Under the pieces are notes generated by a model. That model saw only the letters and a program-made list of their open reading frames with translations, was not told the origin of the DNA and ran no database searches. A program made the translations under genes and the position numbers. A DNA stretch of 64,000 nt from Cephalopachus bancanus (lineage: Eukaryota; Chordata; Mammalia; Primates; Tarsiidae), in the NCBI GenBank assembly GCA_027257055.1, contig JAPVLO010000182.1:3596001-3660000 (forward strand), in the 5' to 3' direction. Below, piece after piece: positions 49,912-62,030 of the stretch; the stretch's first letter is position 1; every line of letters starts with the position of its first letter.

Positions 49912-50210
49912 GCTGGGTGCGGTGGCTCATGCCTATAATCCCAGCACTTTGAGAAGCCAAGTGAGAGGTTTGCCTGAGCCTGAGGGTTTGATACCCACCC
50001 AGGCAACTTGGCGAGGCCTCGTCTCTACCGTAAATCAAAAACTAGCCGGGCGTGGTAGCGCATGCCTGCAGTTCCAGCTACTTGAAAGGCTGAGGCGGAA
50101 GGATCACCTGAGCCCAGCAGGTCGAGGCTACAGTGGCCGTGAGTGTGCCGATGCACTCCAGCCTGGGCGACAGAGTAAGACTATGACTCAAAAATAAAAT
50201 AAAATAAAAG
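49912..50210 (+). repeat. Alu, full length
   Basis: Tail (AAAAT)n. Confidence 0.92.
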
Positions 50211-50602
50211 GAGAGCTTCCCTTCACCGCCAGCCATTTGGCGTCCTAGGCCACGGGGACCAGCATCTTTGGGTCTTGTGACTCTTTAAGAGAGATGAAAG
50301 AGCCAGACTCATGTGATATCGGTCCATTTTTCTAGGTTGTAGTGACAAACCGCCCCAAATGCCAGTGGCACATAACAACAAAGATTTATTTCTTATTTTC
50401 TTTCGTTTTTTGCCTCAACCTTTCATTTTTACTTAAATGCTTATTTTTGATGGACCAATTATAATTGTGTATATTTATGGAGTACAGTGTGATGCTTTGA
50501 TATGCATATACATTGTCGATGACTATATCAAGCTACTTAATATAACATCACCTCACATACGTATCCTTTTTTGTCGTGAGAACATTTGAAATCTATTCTG
50601 CC

Positions 50603-51467
50603 TCTCAGCTGGAACTGCCATTCCAGTAGTTCACCAGAATGACGAGCTCAAGGAAGGAGGAGGCTCACCCGGTACCTGTTCTCCTGGCCATTCAGGAAAC
50701 ATGGAGTTGCTCCTCTGGCCACAATGAGAATCTAGTAGAAAGGTGACATCGTAGGCATCAAGGGAAGGGGTGCTGTCCAATAGGGAATGCCCCACAAATG
50801 TCACCGTGGCAAGACAAGAAGAGCCTCCGGTGTCACCTGCACGCTGTGGGCGTTGTTGTTGATACACAAGACAGGGCAAGAATCTCGGCAAGAGAATCCT
50901 GTCGGTATTGAGCATATGAAGCCCTGTAGGAGTCGAGGTGGCTTCCTGAAATGTGTGAAGGAAAACGACCAGCAAAAGCAGGAAGCCACCCGGGCTCGGT
51001 GGCTCAGCCTGTAATCCCGCGCTTTGGGAGGCTGAGGTGAGTGGATTGCCTGAGCCCGCGGGTTCGTGACCCGCCTGGGCCACTTGGCGAGACCTCATCT
51101 CTACAATAAATCAAAATGAGCAGGGCGTGGTAGCACGTGCCTGTAGTTCCGGCTACTCGGAAGGCTGAGGTGGAAGGATGGCCGGAGCCCAGTAGGTTGA
51201 GGCTGCGGTGGCCGGGAGCGGCCACTGCACTCCAGTCTGGGCGACAGAGTGAGACTCCAACTCAAAAAAAAAGAAAAAAGGCAGGAAGTCCAGGAGAAAG
51301 CACCGCATCCCACTGTAGCGCCGGCCCGCCTGCCCGGGGAAGCACACTTCGTGAGAGCCGGCGGAAAGGAGCCTGAGCTGCTGGAACCTATTCCCGATGA
51401 ATTCATGGCCCAACAGGTGTGAAAAATGAAAGCTCTCTGGACCATAGAAAAAAATAAAATAAAATAA
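50603..51467 (+). pseudogene. RPL21: RPL21 processed pseudogene (ribosomal protein L21), inserted in L1
   Basis: Intronless copy with a short 5' UTR, ATG at 50639-50641, a protein readable as [51 protein letters not shown], and a 3' (AAAAT)n tail. These match parts of RPL21 ([34 protein letters not shown]), the 160-residue large-subunit protein eL21. Single-base losses break the frame from the first dozen codons, and the parental TAA TAG pair reads CAA CAG (51411-51416). A target duplication AAATCTATTCTGCC / AAATTTATTCTTCT (50589-50602 and about 51467-51480) shows L1-mediated retroposition. An Alu later entered it at 50987. No function expected. Confidence 0.92.
50987..51278 (+). repeat. Alu inside the RPL21 pseudogene
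   Basis: AAGCAGGAAG before and GGCAGGAAG after; young type with an exact right-arm hairpin. Confidence 0.93.
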
Positions 51468-51700
51468 AATTTATTCTTCTGGCAATTTTTGAAGTTCAAA
51501 ATATGTTATTATGAATTATGGTCACCACGCTGTGCAATAGCTCTCAAAACCTTTTTCCTCCTGAGTAACTGAAACTTTGTACCCTTTGATCAACATGTCT
51601 TCATTTTCCATCCCCACTGCACCCCCCAGCCTCTGGCAATCACTGTTCTACTCTCTATTCCTGCAAGTTCAACTTTTTTTAGATGCCACACACAAGGGAG

Positions 51701-52140
51701 GAGCCCAAGAAACCCAGAATTTATTTACTTAAAAATTGCGTATTTGTTCTCACATGTTTAAACTCCAGTTACCTTCAAAGTACTCTCTGTTTGATGCGAT
51801 ATGCCTATGGAGGTGCTTTCCCCACTGCTCAAAACAGCTTTGGGACCCATCCGTTTTGATGCCTTTTCGCACTTCTGCCATTGTCTGTTTCACTTCTTCC
51901 ATGTGGGCCAAACATTTCCCTTGGAGGACTTTTTCATCCAGGGAAACAAAAGGAAGTTCCTGGAAGCGAGATTGGATGAATGGGGGGGCCATGGGGGTCA
52001 TGCTGTTTTGGGTCAAAAACTGTTGAACCCTCAGGGCAGGTGTGGGCAGGTGTATTGTCATGGTGGAGGAGCCAGTCACCTGTTTAGCCACAAAAAAATT
52101 CACTGAAGCTGAACACAGCCTCTCGCAAGAACACTAGCTG
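51701..52140 (-). pseudogene. Mariner-type transposase remnant
   Basis: The minus strand holds the C-terminal third of a mariner-family DNA transposase. HHDNTPAHT (52039-52065) is the hallmark around the second catalytic Asp, and LDEKVLQGKCL, KQTMAEV and FEQWGKHLHRHIASNREYF follow the usual C-terminal order. A frameshift lies just after the HDN motif, and the first two thirds of the protein are absent, so it is dead. It interrupts the L1 between 51700 and about 52560. Subfamily not assigned. Confidence 0.8.
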
Positions 52141-52441
52141 GCCAGGCTCGGTGGCTCAGCCTGTCATCCCAGCACTTTGGGAGGCCGAGGCGAGTGGATT
52201 GCCTGAGCCTGCGGGTTCGAGACCCACCTGGGCAACTTGGCGAGACCTCATCTCTGCAATAACAACAACAAAAAATCAGCCGGGCATGGTAGCGCACACC
52301 TGTAGTTCCAGTTCCTTGGAAGGTTGAAGAGGAAGGATCGCCGGAGCCCGGCAGGTCGAGGCTGCGGTGGCCGGGAGCGGCCACTGCACTCCAGTCTGGG
52401 CGACAGAGTGAGACTCCAACTCAAAAAAAAAAAAAGAAAAA
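52141..52441 (+). repeat. Alu inserted in the mariner remnant
   Basis: AAGAACACTAGCTG (52127-52140) / AAGAACGCTAGCTG (52442-52455); exact hairpin at 52367-52384. Confidence 0.94.
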
Positions 52442-53149
52442 AAGAACGCTAGCTGTTACACTGATGCTGAGGGGTTCCTAAAACGCTTACCTAGTGGGGA
52501 AATCCTGTACGACAAGGGGCCCAGCCCTCCAAAAGATAATTCCAGGTTGTTGTTTTGTTTTTCTGTCTCCTCCCTCATAAAACTGAAATCATGCTGTATT
52601 TGTTTTTTGTGCCCTTATTTCACTTAGCATAAAGTCCTCCAGGTTCTTCCATGCGGTCACAAATGAGATTTTTCTCCATTTTTAGGCTGAATTGTATTCC
52701 ATGGTGAATACGTATCACATGTTTTTAATCTACTCATAGGTTGTTGGACACTTAGATTGAGTCTGTGTCTTTGCTATTGCAAACAATGCCACAACGAACA
52801 TGGAAGTGGAGCTATCTTTTTGGCAGACGGGTTTCAATTCCTTTGGATATATAGCCCTAAGTGGGATTGCTGGATCAAATGGTCATTGTCATTTCAGTTT
52901 TTTGAGAAAACTTCATCTTGTTTCTCATAATGGCTGTGCTAATTCACATTTCGTTAACTGTGTACCAGGGTTCCCTTTTCTCCACATCCTCACCAACATT
53001 TATCCTTCATCTTTTTGAGAACAGACTGTTAGAAACAGGTGTGGCGTGGTATCTCACTGGGGTTTTCATTTGCATTTCCTGCTGATGAGTGATAATTGAG
53101 CCTTTTTTCATAAACCTGTTGGCCAGTTGTAGGTCTCTTTGGGTTTCTT

Positions 53150-53420
53150 TTCACAAGATCTCACTCTGCTGCCCCCAGGCTGAAGCAGTCGGGGCTCACC
53201 ACAGCCTCAACCTCCTGGGCTCAGGCAGTGCTTCTGTCTCAGTCTCCCAAGCAGCTAGTGCGTGCCACCATACCCGGCTAAATTTTTTGCGTTTTTTGTA
53301 GAGACGAGGTCTTACTAAGGTTTCCAGGCTGGTCTTGAACACCTGAGCACAAGTGACTCTCCCTCCTCAGTCCCTTAAAGTGCTAGGATTATAGCTAGGT
53401 GTGAGCCACTGTGCCTGGCT
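53150..53420 (-). repeat. Alu, older, inside L1
   Basis: Antisense copy from CAAGATCTCACTCTGC to CACTGTGCCTGGC. Confidence 0.88.
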
Positions 53421-53517
53421 GTATGTCTTCTTTTGAATGTCTACTTAGGTCCTTTGGCCATTTGTAAAATTGGGGTTGTTTTTGTTATTGTTGTTATTGA
53501 GTTGTTTGAATTCTTTT

Positions 53518-53809
53518 ATTTATTTATTTTTGAGTTGGAGTCTCACTGTGTTGCCCAGGCTGGAGTGCAGTGGCACACTCACGGCCACCCCAGCTTTGAC
53601 CTGCTGGGTTCCGGCAATCCTTCTGCCTCAGCCTTTCAAGTAACCAGAACTACAGGCATGCGCTACCATGCCCAGCTAATTTTTTTATTTATTGTAGAGA
53701 CGGGGTCTCACCATGCTGCCCAAGTTTGTCTCGAACCCATGGGTTCAGGCAATCCTCTCGCCTCAGCCTCCCAAAGTGCTGAGATTACAGGCTGAGCCAC
53801 CAAGCCCGG
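53518..53809 (-). repeat. Alu inside L1
   Basis: (TTTA)n tail; host TGTTTGAATTCTTT is repeated after it as TGTTTGAGTTCTTT. Confidence 0.92.
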
Positions 53810-54017
53810 CATGTTTGAGTTCTTTATATATTTTGGATGTTAACCCCTTTTCAGATGAATTGTTGGCAAATATTTTCTCCCAGTTTATGGGTTGTCTCTT
53901 CATTCTGTTCATTGATTCCTTTGCTGTGCAGTAGCTTTTTTGCTTAATGCAATCTCATTTGTCTATTTTTGCTTTCATTTCTGTGCTTTCAGAGTCATAT
54001 TTTAAAAATTATTGCTG

Positions 54018-54198
54018 ACCGGGCTCAGTGGTTCAGCCTGTAATCCCAGCGCTTTGGGAGGCCGAGGTGAATGGATTGCCTGAGCCCATGGGTTCGAGAC
54101 CCAGCAGGTCGAGGCTGTGGTGGCCGGGGGCGTGCCACTACACTCCAGTCTGGGCGACAGAGTGAGACTCCAACTCAAAAAAATAAAAATAAAAATAA
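54018..54198 (+). repeat. Alu with central deletion at the L1 inversion joint
   Basis: The left arm jumps from GGGTTCGAGACC to CAGCAGGTCGAGG, dropping the linker and parts of both arms. No target duplication seen. Confidence 0.88.
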
Positions 54199-55810
54199 AC
54201 TAAATAAAGTTAGCAGAAGGAGGATATACAAAGATCAGAGCAGAAATAAATGAAATAGAGACTAGAAAAATAATAGAAGAAAATCAGTAGAACTAAGAGT
54301 TGGCTTTCAAAAAGATAAAATCAACAAACCCTTAGGTAGATTAAGAAAAATGAGAGTAGACACAAATAAATAAAATCAGAAATGAAAGAGAATGCATTAA
54401 AACTGATACCACATAAATACAAAGGATCATAAGAAACTACTGTGAAAAAATTGGATAAATTGGATAACCTAGATGAACTGGATAACTTCCTAGAAACATA
54501 TACTCTACCAAGGCTGAATCATGAAGATAAAAAATATCTGAATAGAATAATAATGAGTAAGGAAATTGAATCAGTAATAAAAAGTTCCCCAACAGCCGGG
54601 CTCGGTGACTCAGTCTGTAATCCTGCGCTTTGGGAGCCTGAGGTGAGTGGATTGCCTGAGCCTGCGGGTTTGAGACCTGCCTGGGCAACTTGGCGAGACC
54701 TCATCTCTACAATAAATCAAAAAATTAGCCGGGTGTGGTAGTGCACGCCTGTATTTCCAGCTACTTGGAAGGCTGAGGCGGAAGGATCGCCAGAGCCCAG
54801 CAGGCGAGGCTGCGGTGGCCGGGAGCGGCCACTGCGCTCCAGTCTGGGTGACAGAGTGAGACTCTGACTCAAAAAAAAAAAAAGTTCCCCATCAAAGAAA
54901 AGCCCAGAACTGGGTGGTTTCATTGTTGAATTCCACCAAACATTTAAAAAAGTACTAATAGCAATCCTTCTCAAACCCATCCAAAAAATTGAAGTGAAGA
55001 AAATACTTACAAACTCATTTTATGAGGCCACCATTACACTGATCTCAAAGTCTGTTGGCATCAGGATACCGCAAGAACAGAAAATTGCAGGTCAGTATCC
55101 CTAATGAACATAGATCTAAAACTCTTGAACAAAATGCTAACGAACTGAATTCAACAGTACATACACAAGATCATTCACCATGATCAAGTGAGATTTATCC
55201 CTGGGGTGCAAGGATGTTTCAACACACACATCAATAAATGTGACCCGCCATATTAACAGAATGAAGGGCAAAAACCGTGTGATCATTTCAATAGACGCAA
55301 GAAAAGCATTTGAAAAAATGCAACATTCTCTCACGACAAAAACTTTCAACCGAAGGAATGTCCCCCAACCCAACAAAGGCCATATATGAAACCCCACAGC
55401 TAACATCATATTCAATGGCGGAAAGCTGAAAGCACGCACAATAGGATAAAGACAGGCTCTTCCATAAATGGTACTGGGAAAACTGGACATTCACACACAG
55501 ACCAGGAACAAGGCCAGGATGTTCTTCTTGCCACTTTCATTCAACTAGTACTAGAAGCTGTAGCCAGAGCAATTAGGCAAGGAAATATGTAAAAGACATC
55601 CAAATAGAAAAGGGAGATATGCCATTGCCCGTCTGCTGATAATACAGTCTTATATATAGAAGATCTAAAGACTCCGCCCACCAACTGTTAGAACCGATAA
55701 AAAAAAAAAATTCAGTAAAGTTGTAGGATACAAAATCAACACACAAATATCAGTAGTGTTTCTATATGCTAACAACAAACTATCTGAAAAAAGAAATTGA
55801 CAATCCCATT
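54199..55810 (+). repeat. L1 ORF2 segment, inverted 5' part of the same L1
   Basis: Plus-strand reverse-transcriptase region: AAAGATCAGAGCAGAAATAAA, GATGAACTGGATAACTTCCT, TCAAGTGAGATTTATCCCTGG, ATTTCAATAGACGCAAGAAAA. Frame is broken by indels. In a standard L1 this stretch lies 5' of the part seen at 50375-54017, as expected for twin-priming inversion. Confidence 0.85.
54594..54880 (+). repeat. Alu inserted in the L1 ORF2 segment
   Basis: Exact duplication AAAGTTCCCCA at 54581-54591 and 54881-54891. Confidence 0.95.
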
Positions 55811-56453
55811 TAGAACAGCATTTTAAAAGGTCCATTTCTGCTTATGTGTTTCGTCCGCAGCTATGGCTCTGCTCGATATATCTTCTTACTCCAGGATCCA
55901 GGCTCAAGAGCAGACCTGCCCTGGACAAGCTTTCTCGTGACAGAGGGAAAAGAGAGCCACAGGCCCACGTGACGCCTCGCCAAGCGGCTACTCCCAGGTG
56001 GCACGGAGCACTTTTGCTCATACCCAATCACCCCAAGCAAGTATGCCAGCCAGGCCTGAGTGAGTGGGAAGAGGTGTGCCCTTCCCACAGGCCATGGGGG
56101 GCGGGTAGGGCGTAACTGGAGACAAGAATGTGACCTGCCACACTCCCTGTCTTTAAACGTTGGCAACTGAATCAAACATGTCTTGCATGCGGATCAGAGT
56201 CAAACAAAGCACAGAAAACCACAGGCTACCAATCTACAACCTCTAATTTAAAAGGTCAGAGAGGGACTGAAGAGTCTTGCTCGTTTCCTTGAAACTCACA
56301 CACTGCCTTAGGATCCCCTGAGATCCATAGTCCTCTCGAAAAGGAAAAATTGGTTACTTGGCCTTAATGTTATGGGCGAATATTTACCAGCCCCTGGTAA
56401 TCGCTACTTCCTTATATAGGTGCTCGTAAATTATCTCTTAAAACTATTTATTG
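55811..56453. other. Intergenic; old interspersed repeat likely at 55811-56110
   Basis: GATCCAGGCTCAAGAGCAGAC, GACAGAGGGAAAAGAGAGCC and CCCTTCCCACAGG resemble a common mammalian repeat; family not assigned. No gene. Confidence 0.35.
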
Positions 56454-56740
56454 GCCAGGCTCGGTGGCTCAGCCCGTCATCCCAGCACTTTGGGAGGCCG
56501 AGGTGAGTGGATTGCCTGAGCGCGCGGGTTTGAGACCCGCCTGGGCAACTTGGCGAGACCTCATCTCTACAATAAATCAAAAATTAGTCGGGCGTGGTGG
56601 CGTGTGCCTGTAGTTCCAGCTTCTTGGAAGGCTGAGGCGGAAGGATCACCGGAGCCCAGCAGGTCCAGGCTGCAGTGGCCGGGAGCCGCCACTGCACTCC
56701 AGTCTGGGTGACAGAGTGAGACTCCAACTCAAAAAAAAAA
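56454..56740 (+). repeat. Alu, full length
   Basis: Inserted near ATTTATT motifs; young type. Confidence 0.92.
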
Positions 56741-57797
56741 CACAACAATTTATTTATCAATATAACCTGGAATCGAGGTCCTTGGCCATTTTGTAATTTT
56801 CAGAATTCACCTTCTATTTTTTACATTCAGACTACATTTCCTGCGGCCTAGTCTTAAGACACTAGTTTCAACTACAGTCCCTCAAAGGTTACTGACAGAA
56901 CTCAGTAAGCACATTTGCAAGATCCCCCAGCACCCAAGGGTGAAATGTTTTCAAGCCGAGAAACTTCACACCACTTGAAGTTGCAGGAAGCTCTTTTGCA
57001 TTCCCTTAGTCATTTCATTGTAATGGGGGTGTCTTGGACCCTAACATTTTCTTTGAGAACCATACAGTCAAGCCAAAAACACCGCCATTGAGACCTGCTT
57101 CAATTTTTCTTCAGAAAGAAGATGGTGTCTTTAAAATCTGAACAGTCAACCCTTGGGCCCCACTTAATGGATCTTTTTGCCAAGTATAGATACACACACA
57201 AAGCCAGTGCCCATGTGCTCTTTGGAACAATTCTAAAGCCATCATCAATCTGGATGGTGATTTTAGGTTTGGATGATAAATGTTTTGTTTTGGTAATGTG
57301 TGTTTTTGTAATATGGCCAAGCCCGAGCTAAGGCGCTATAATTATCTTGCTTCCCAAGAAGGAGAGAAACATTTCTTAACTCTGTAAGAACACAGTGAAT
57401 TGCAGTGTTTGCTTGTACCTGCAGAGTTGAAAGTGTTTTCGCCAGAGCGACTATTTGCAAGAGCGACAGCCCAGAGGACTGTAGAAGGACGTTCAGGCAG
57501 AGTATTCCCCTCTTCCTGGAAGAGCGACTATCAGAGAGAACTGCGGGCTTTCAGACGGACAGTTTGTCCTTCATTCGTGAAGTCTGATGACCCCAGAGTC
57601 CTTGGACCATCGTGTTCTGATGGGCACCTGAACTGAGTGCCACAGGACGAGATCACGGTTCTGGAGGGAGGGCTGGGTTTCCCGGGGGAACAGAGGTCCC
57701 AGAGAGAGGAGCTTTAACCTCAGTCACCAGAGAGGAGCAGGTGATGGGCAGGAAACAATTGCGGGAGACAGCCTAAAAACCCCTTGTGCTTTCTTTC
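56741..57797. other. Low-repeat intergenic DNA
   Basis: No gene identified. 57433-57530 has three GAGCGAC words within a low-similarity local repeat; no RNA fold or domain recognised. Confidence 0.35.
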
Positions 57798-58086
57798 TTT
57801 TTTTTTTTTCAGTTGGAGTCTCACTCTGTCGCCCAGACTGGGTGCAGTGGCTGTTCCCGGCCACTGCAGCCTCGATCTGCTGGGCTCTCGCGATCCCTCC
57901 GCCTCAGCCTTCCAAGTGGCTGGAACTACAGGCGTGCGCTACCACGCCCGGCTCATTTTTTTTGATGTATTGTAGAGATGAGGTCTCGCCAAGTTGTCCA
58001 GGCAGGTCTCGAACCCGCGGGCTCAGGCAATCCACTCACCTCGGCCTCCCAAGGCGCGGGATGACAGGCTGAGCCCCCGAGCCCGG
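57798..58086 (-). repeat. Alu, full length, young local subfamily
   Basis: CCCCTTGTGCTTCT-like duplication (CCCCTTGTACTTCT after it). Confidence 0.93.
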
Positions 58087-58666
58087 CCCCTTGTACTTCT
58101 GATTCTTGGAAGCTTGGGGCTGGAATTCCAGGCAAGGCAGACCGGATTCGAGGGCACTTGTAATTTGTGCAGTTGTGCTGGCTTATACCACATGGTGGCA
58201 GAATGGGAGCCCTGTGGATAATGCAGCTGTCCATGGAACAAAGGCACCCGGTCAAGGGAGTCGTGGTCCTATTCTCCCTGGTGTGAGCCGCCCCTGCTGG
58301 GAGAATGGCGTGCCTTTTTCTTTTCGCAAAGGCACCGCTACCAACCAAACCCTCTGCCCCGCAGGAAGTGCCCACAGAGCGCGATCTCCTTCTTCTGCTG
58401 TGTCTGCCTGCCTGGCCCGTGATGAGGAGAGGGGACGCGCTTCTCTACTTTGTCAGCCCAGTTAACCTTTTACTGCCCTCCTGCAAGTCCTCTTCTACAT
58501 GCAAAGTCATGAGCTGGCTCAAGATCACTTTTGTGTCATGGCTGCCTAGGCATTCCTGAGTCTGAGCCTGAGGCTCCTGAGATGCACAATACGTTTGAAT
58601 GGTTGTGAGTGATTCTCTGCTTTGCTCTTTCCTTCTTTCACTTTTGAACGTTTGGTAAAACTTGTT
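58087..58666. other. Intergenic, no gene recognised
   Basis: Short frames only. Confidence 0.4.
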
Positions 58667-58681
58667 AAGAGTCAGAGCTCT

Positions 58682-58947
58682 CCCGCCTTGGGAGGCTGAG
58701 ATGAGTGGATTGCCTGAACCCGCGGGTTCGAGACCCGCCTGGGCCACTTGGCGAGACCTCATCTCTACAATAAATCAAAATGAGCCGGGCGTGGTGGCGC
58801 GCGCCTGTAGTTCCGGCTACTCGGAAGGCTGAGGCGGAAGGGTCGCCGGAGCCCAGCAGGTCGAGGCTGCGGGGGCCGGGAGTGGCCTCTGCACTCCAGT
58901 CTGGGCGACAGAGCAAGACTCCCACTCAAAAAAAAAAAAAAAAAAAA
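58682..58947 (+). repeat. 5'-truncated Alu with exact target duplication
   Basis: Lacks about the first 33 bases, begins CCCGCCTTGGGAGG; AAGAGTCAGAGCTCT at 58667-58681 and 58948-58962; A-tail longer than 20. Confidence 0.95.
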
Positions 58948-58962
58948 AAGAGTCAGAGCTCT

Positions 58963-61756
58963 ACCAAGCTCCACCAGGTTCTTATAATGCAGCTGATTGG
59001 CTGAGGATGTTGTCATGGGAATGTCAAAACTGTCTTTGTGCACAGAGCTAGTTTCTGGGACTGGGCCGCGGGACCAGTAGCGGCGGCTCCTTGGTATGTA
59101 TTCTGGGTCCCCGTAGGGTCATGGGTCCATCAGAGTGCAAAGTCTGAGAAACATCTCAAACACCAGTCTTAGGTTCTGCAACAGGGAGGCTATCTATAAA
59201 GCCAGTCCCCTGACCATTGGCTCCTGACCCCTGGGCAATAAACCACTGCAGAGATAACTTAGTAGAATGGTATGTGGGATGTGGAATCCCCAAGGTTAAA
59301 ACTGTTTGTGTCCTTCCCTTCAGTTTATCAAACTTCTGAATGCCACTGAGAAGACCCAGTGACCTGAGGCGCATCGTTTAAGGGAAACTGTGCTTATCTA
59401 TCTCTCTGGCAGCTTCCTTCCCTCCCCAGGGGTCGGGACATGAAGACAATCGATTGCTCTCTGTTGAGGTGACCGTGTGCAAGCAGTCATGCAAGGAGGA
59501 GCGCCAACTAAGAAACAACAGGTTTGTTCATTTCCAACCATAGCTGCAACTTTGCAGGGCTTGGGTTTCTTCCACAGCTTTTACCCTGTGGCCTTATATT
59601 AATTTGATAGCGGCGGGTTCACCACTATCTGCCAGGAACTGTTCTAAACCTTGGGGATACATAAGTAGGGGTGAGAGTGGGGCAAAGATCCCTGACCCTG
59701 GGCAGCTTGTGTTCTCGAGGGAGGGTTGATCTGTCTCAGTTGTGCTCTGGGGGCTTAGGATGGAAGGCAGAGGGACCAGCCTCTCTCATCGAGTCTTGGC
59801 TGGTTGGTGGCAGCGGTAGAGTCAACGAGCCATGCCCTGCAGAGGGTGCGTCTCCCGAGTCTCATTTGCAGTAGGGGAAGATGGGGTGGAGGACAGACAT
59901 TTGGAGCCTGACACCTTGGAGGATTCCAGAAAAGTTGAACGAACACCTTGAGGGGACTAAACCCTGCCGGGGCATTTGGGAATTTAATGGGTGTGCGAGG
60001 TCTGCTTGTAGCAATTCTGTGTGGCCTTGGTTCCCTGTGACAAGCATTAATTCTGCCCTCTCCAGTCAAGATCAGCCTTCTCAACCAAGAATTTGGAAGT
60101 CAAATACAATTTGAGGAGTGCTGCTTTCTTGCTATCATCGGTTAATAAAACACAATTAGCCCCAATTAGCCTTCCTATCCTCTCAAGCTGCCTCCTCACT
60201 GAGAGGCTATCTCTTCTCTGATCACATCTAAAATCTGCTTTCTGAACGGCTGCCGGCTGAGCCCTGGGTGCCGCCAACTTTGCGGAAGCTGGCTCCTCTC
60301 TGGGTCCCTGTCACTTCCACTTCGGCTAGGCAGGGTGCCCACTCTCAGGTGCAGGGTGGGTCGCTGCGCCTCTCATTTCTATCTTTAAATGGCGACAGAT
60401 GAAACTGTCAGCACGTGGGGAATTTATCAGACACCCGGTGTCTGGAGGAATGAGGTTCCCCGCTAACCCCACTCTATCTTGCTGCCCTGTCTGAGGTGCA
60501 CGCCCTGCTCAGGCCTTCGAGCCCCGAGGGCAGAGCTACCCGCTTGTGGATGAGCAGAAAGAAAAGCCGGGGCTCAGCAGCCGATAGCCATCTGGTGGCG
60601 TTCCTGGTGAGCTTTGCGGCTGCCGACTCCTGCTGCTGGTCCGTACCCCCGGCTGACGCCTTCTGGTTTCCAGCCTCTGCTCCTGAAGTCCTCCCTTTGC
60701 CTGCACCTACTTGCTCTTAGGACTCTCTAGATCTGAGTCACTCGTGTCATGTGGTTTCTTCTCTTTGATGGGCTTTGAACCCATACGTGTGTCTGCTCTT
60801 GAGTCCCTCCATTTTGCTTTTGGTCCTTGCTCCTGAACATGCCCATGCCTGGGGTGCCTGCTGCCGGGGTCAGCCAGTCGCCGCTGCCTGGTTCTTGGCC
60901 TTCAGAGCCCCCGCTCCGCACGCCCAGGGAGCTGGATGCGTCCCTCTGCCACGGGGACCGTGATCCTCGGGAATGTGTCCTCTGGCCGCCCAACCCAGAG
61001 CGCCCGCCACCGTCCCGTCTCCGCCTCGCTCCTTGTCACTTCGATGTCGCTCTGTGTTGCTCGGCTACCTCTCTCTGTCCTCGTGGTCTGTGGGTTTCCA
61101 TGCACGTGCTCTAATTTTGACACGTGGTCTCCCTCCACTCTGCATCTTCCAAGCTCTGTCCTTTGCGGAGGGAACACCTTCCCTTGCTGCCGTCCCATCC
61201 ACATAGCTCAGGGAAGTCAGAACAGACACGTGGGTCCTCCTGAGGTCAAATCTCAAGGTCACTTCTATCAGGACCTACAGTCTGGACCCTGGGGTGCCGA
61301 CAACCAAGACTGTACGTTTTTATTCTCCCTAGTTATTTTATTTCCTGTGAATTACTGGACATGTCCTTCATTCCTCCTGTGTGTTTTATTTTATCAGGGT
61401 CTATAATTGTGCAGACTTAGCTAGTGCATTGTTTAGGACATTCTTGGTTTAAAAAAAAAATGACACAAATTCAACTCCAGTAAGCCCTAGCAATAGAGAG
61501 GATATGTGGACTCCTGTGACCCAAACAAGAAGGGCAGGAGTAGGATTGGGTGTCAGTGGCGACTAGAACCGGAACCTGGCGGCTCTCGGACACGTTCTCC
61601 TCCCTCCTCTTTCCCGCTTGTTGCAGGGAAGCTTTATGCTCTCCCAGAGACGTCCCTCTCAGGGCTGGAAGCCTGGACGCCAGCAGCTCCAGCCTCACAC
61701 GGTCCCAACTTTGCCGTCCAACAAGGTAGAGCATGCTTCTTGGTTCGGAACACTCC
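58963..61756. other. Largest Alu-free block of the window (2.8 kb)
   Basis: No gene or RNA identified. 59625-59720 resembles reverse L2 (CTGCCAGGAACTGTTCTAAAC). 60480-61120 is GC-rich with CpGs. Open frames reach 156 codons (60936-61406 +) but lack any family signature. Confidence 0.4.
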
Positions 61757-62030
61757 TGCAGACCGGGTGCAGTGGCTCACACCTGTAATCCCAGTATTTT
61801 GGGAGGCAGAAGCAGGAGACTCGCTTGAGCCGAGGTTCAAGACCAGCCTTGGCAACATAGTGAGACCTTGACTCTATTAAAATGCAAAAATTAGCTGAAT
61901 ATGGCAGTGCATGTCTGTAGCCTAGCTACTCAAGAGGCTGAGGTGGAAGGATTACTTGAACTCAGAAAATCAAGGCTGCAGTGAGCTGAGATTGTGCCAC
62001 AAGAGTGAGACCCTGACTCAAACAAACACT
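61757..62030 (+). repeat. Alu, older (AluJ-like)
   Basis: Retains GGTGCAGTGGCTCACACCTG without the local A-box deletion; shortened right arm. Confidence 0.88.

Larger units (their letters stand above)
50375..54017 (-). repeat. L1, 3' part of a 5'-inverted copy (several interruptions)
   Basis: Minus-strand L1 from its 3' UTR (TGTATATTTATGGAGTACAG) through ATGGTCACCACGCTGTGCAAT, GGATTGCTGGATCAAATGGTC and TTTGGATGTTAACCCCTTTTC to GTCTATTTTTGCTTTC. L1-derived segments are about 50375-50602, 51468-51700, 52560-53149, 53421-53517 and 53810-54017. Confidence 0.85.

Noticed and set aside
57111..57331. Overlapping 69-codon frames on both strands suggesting a small processed gene
   Set aside because: No family match, no A-tail and no target duplication could be found.
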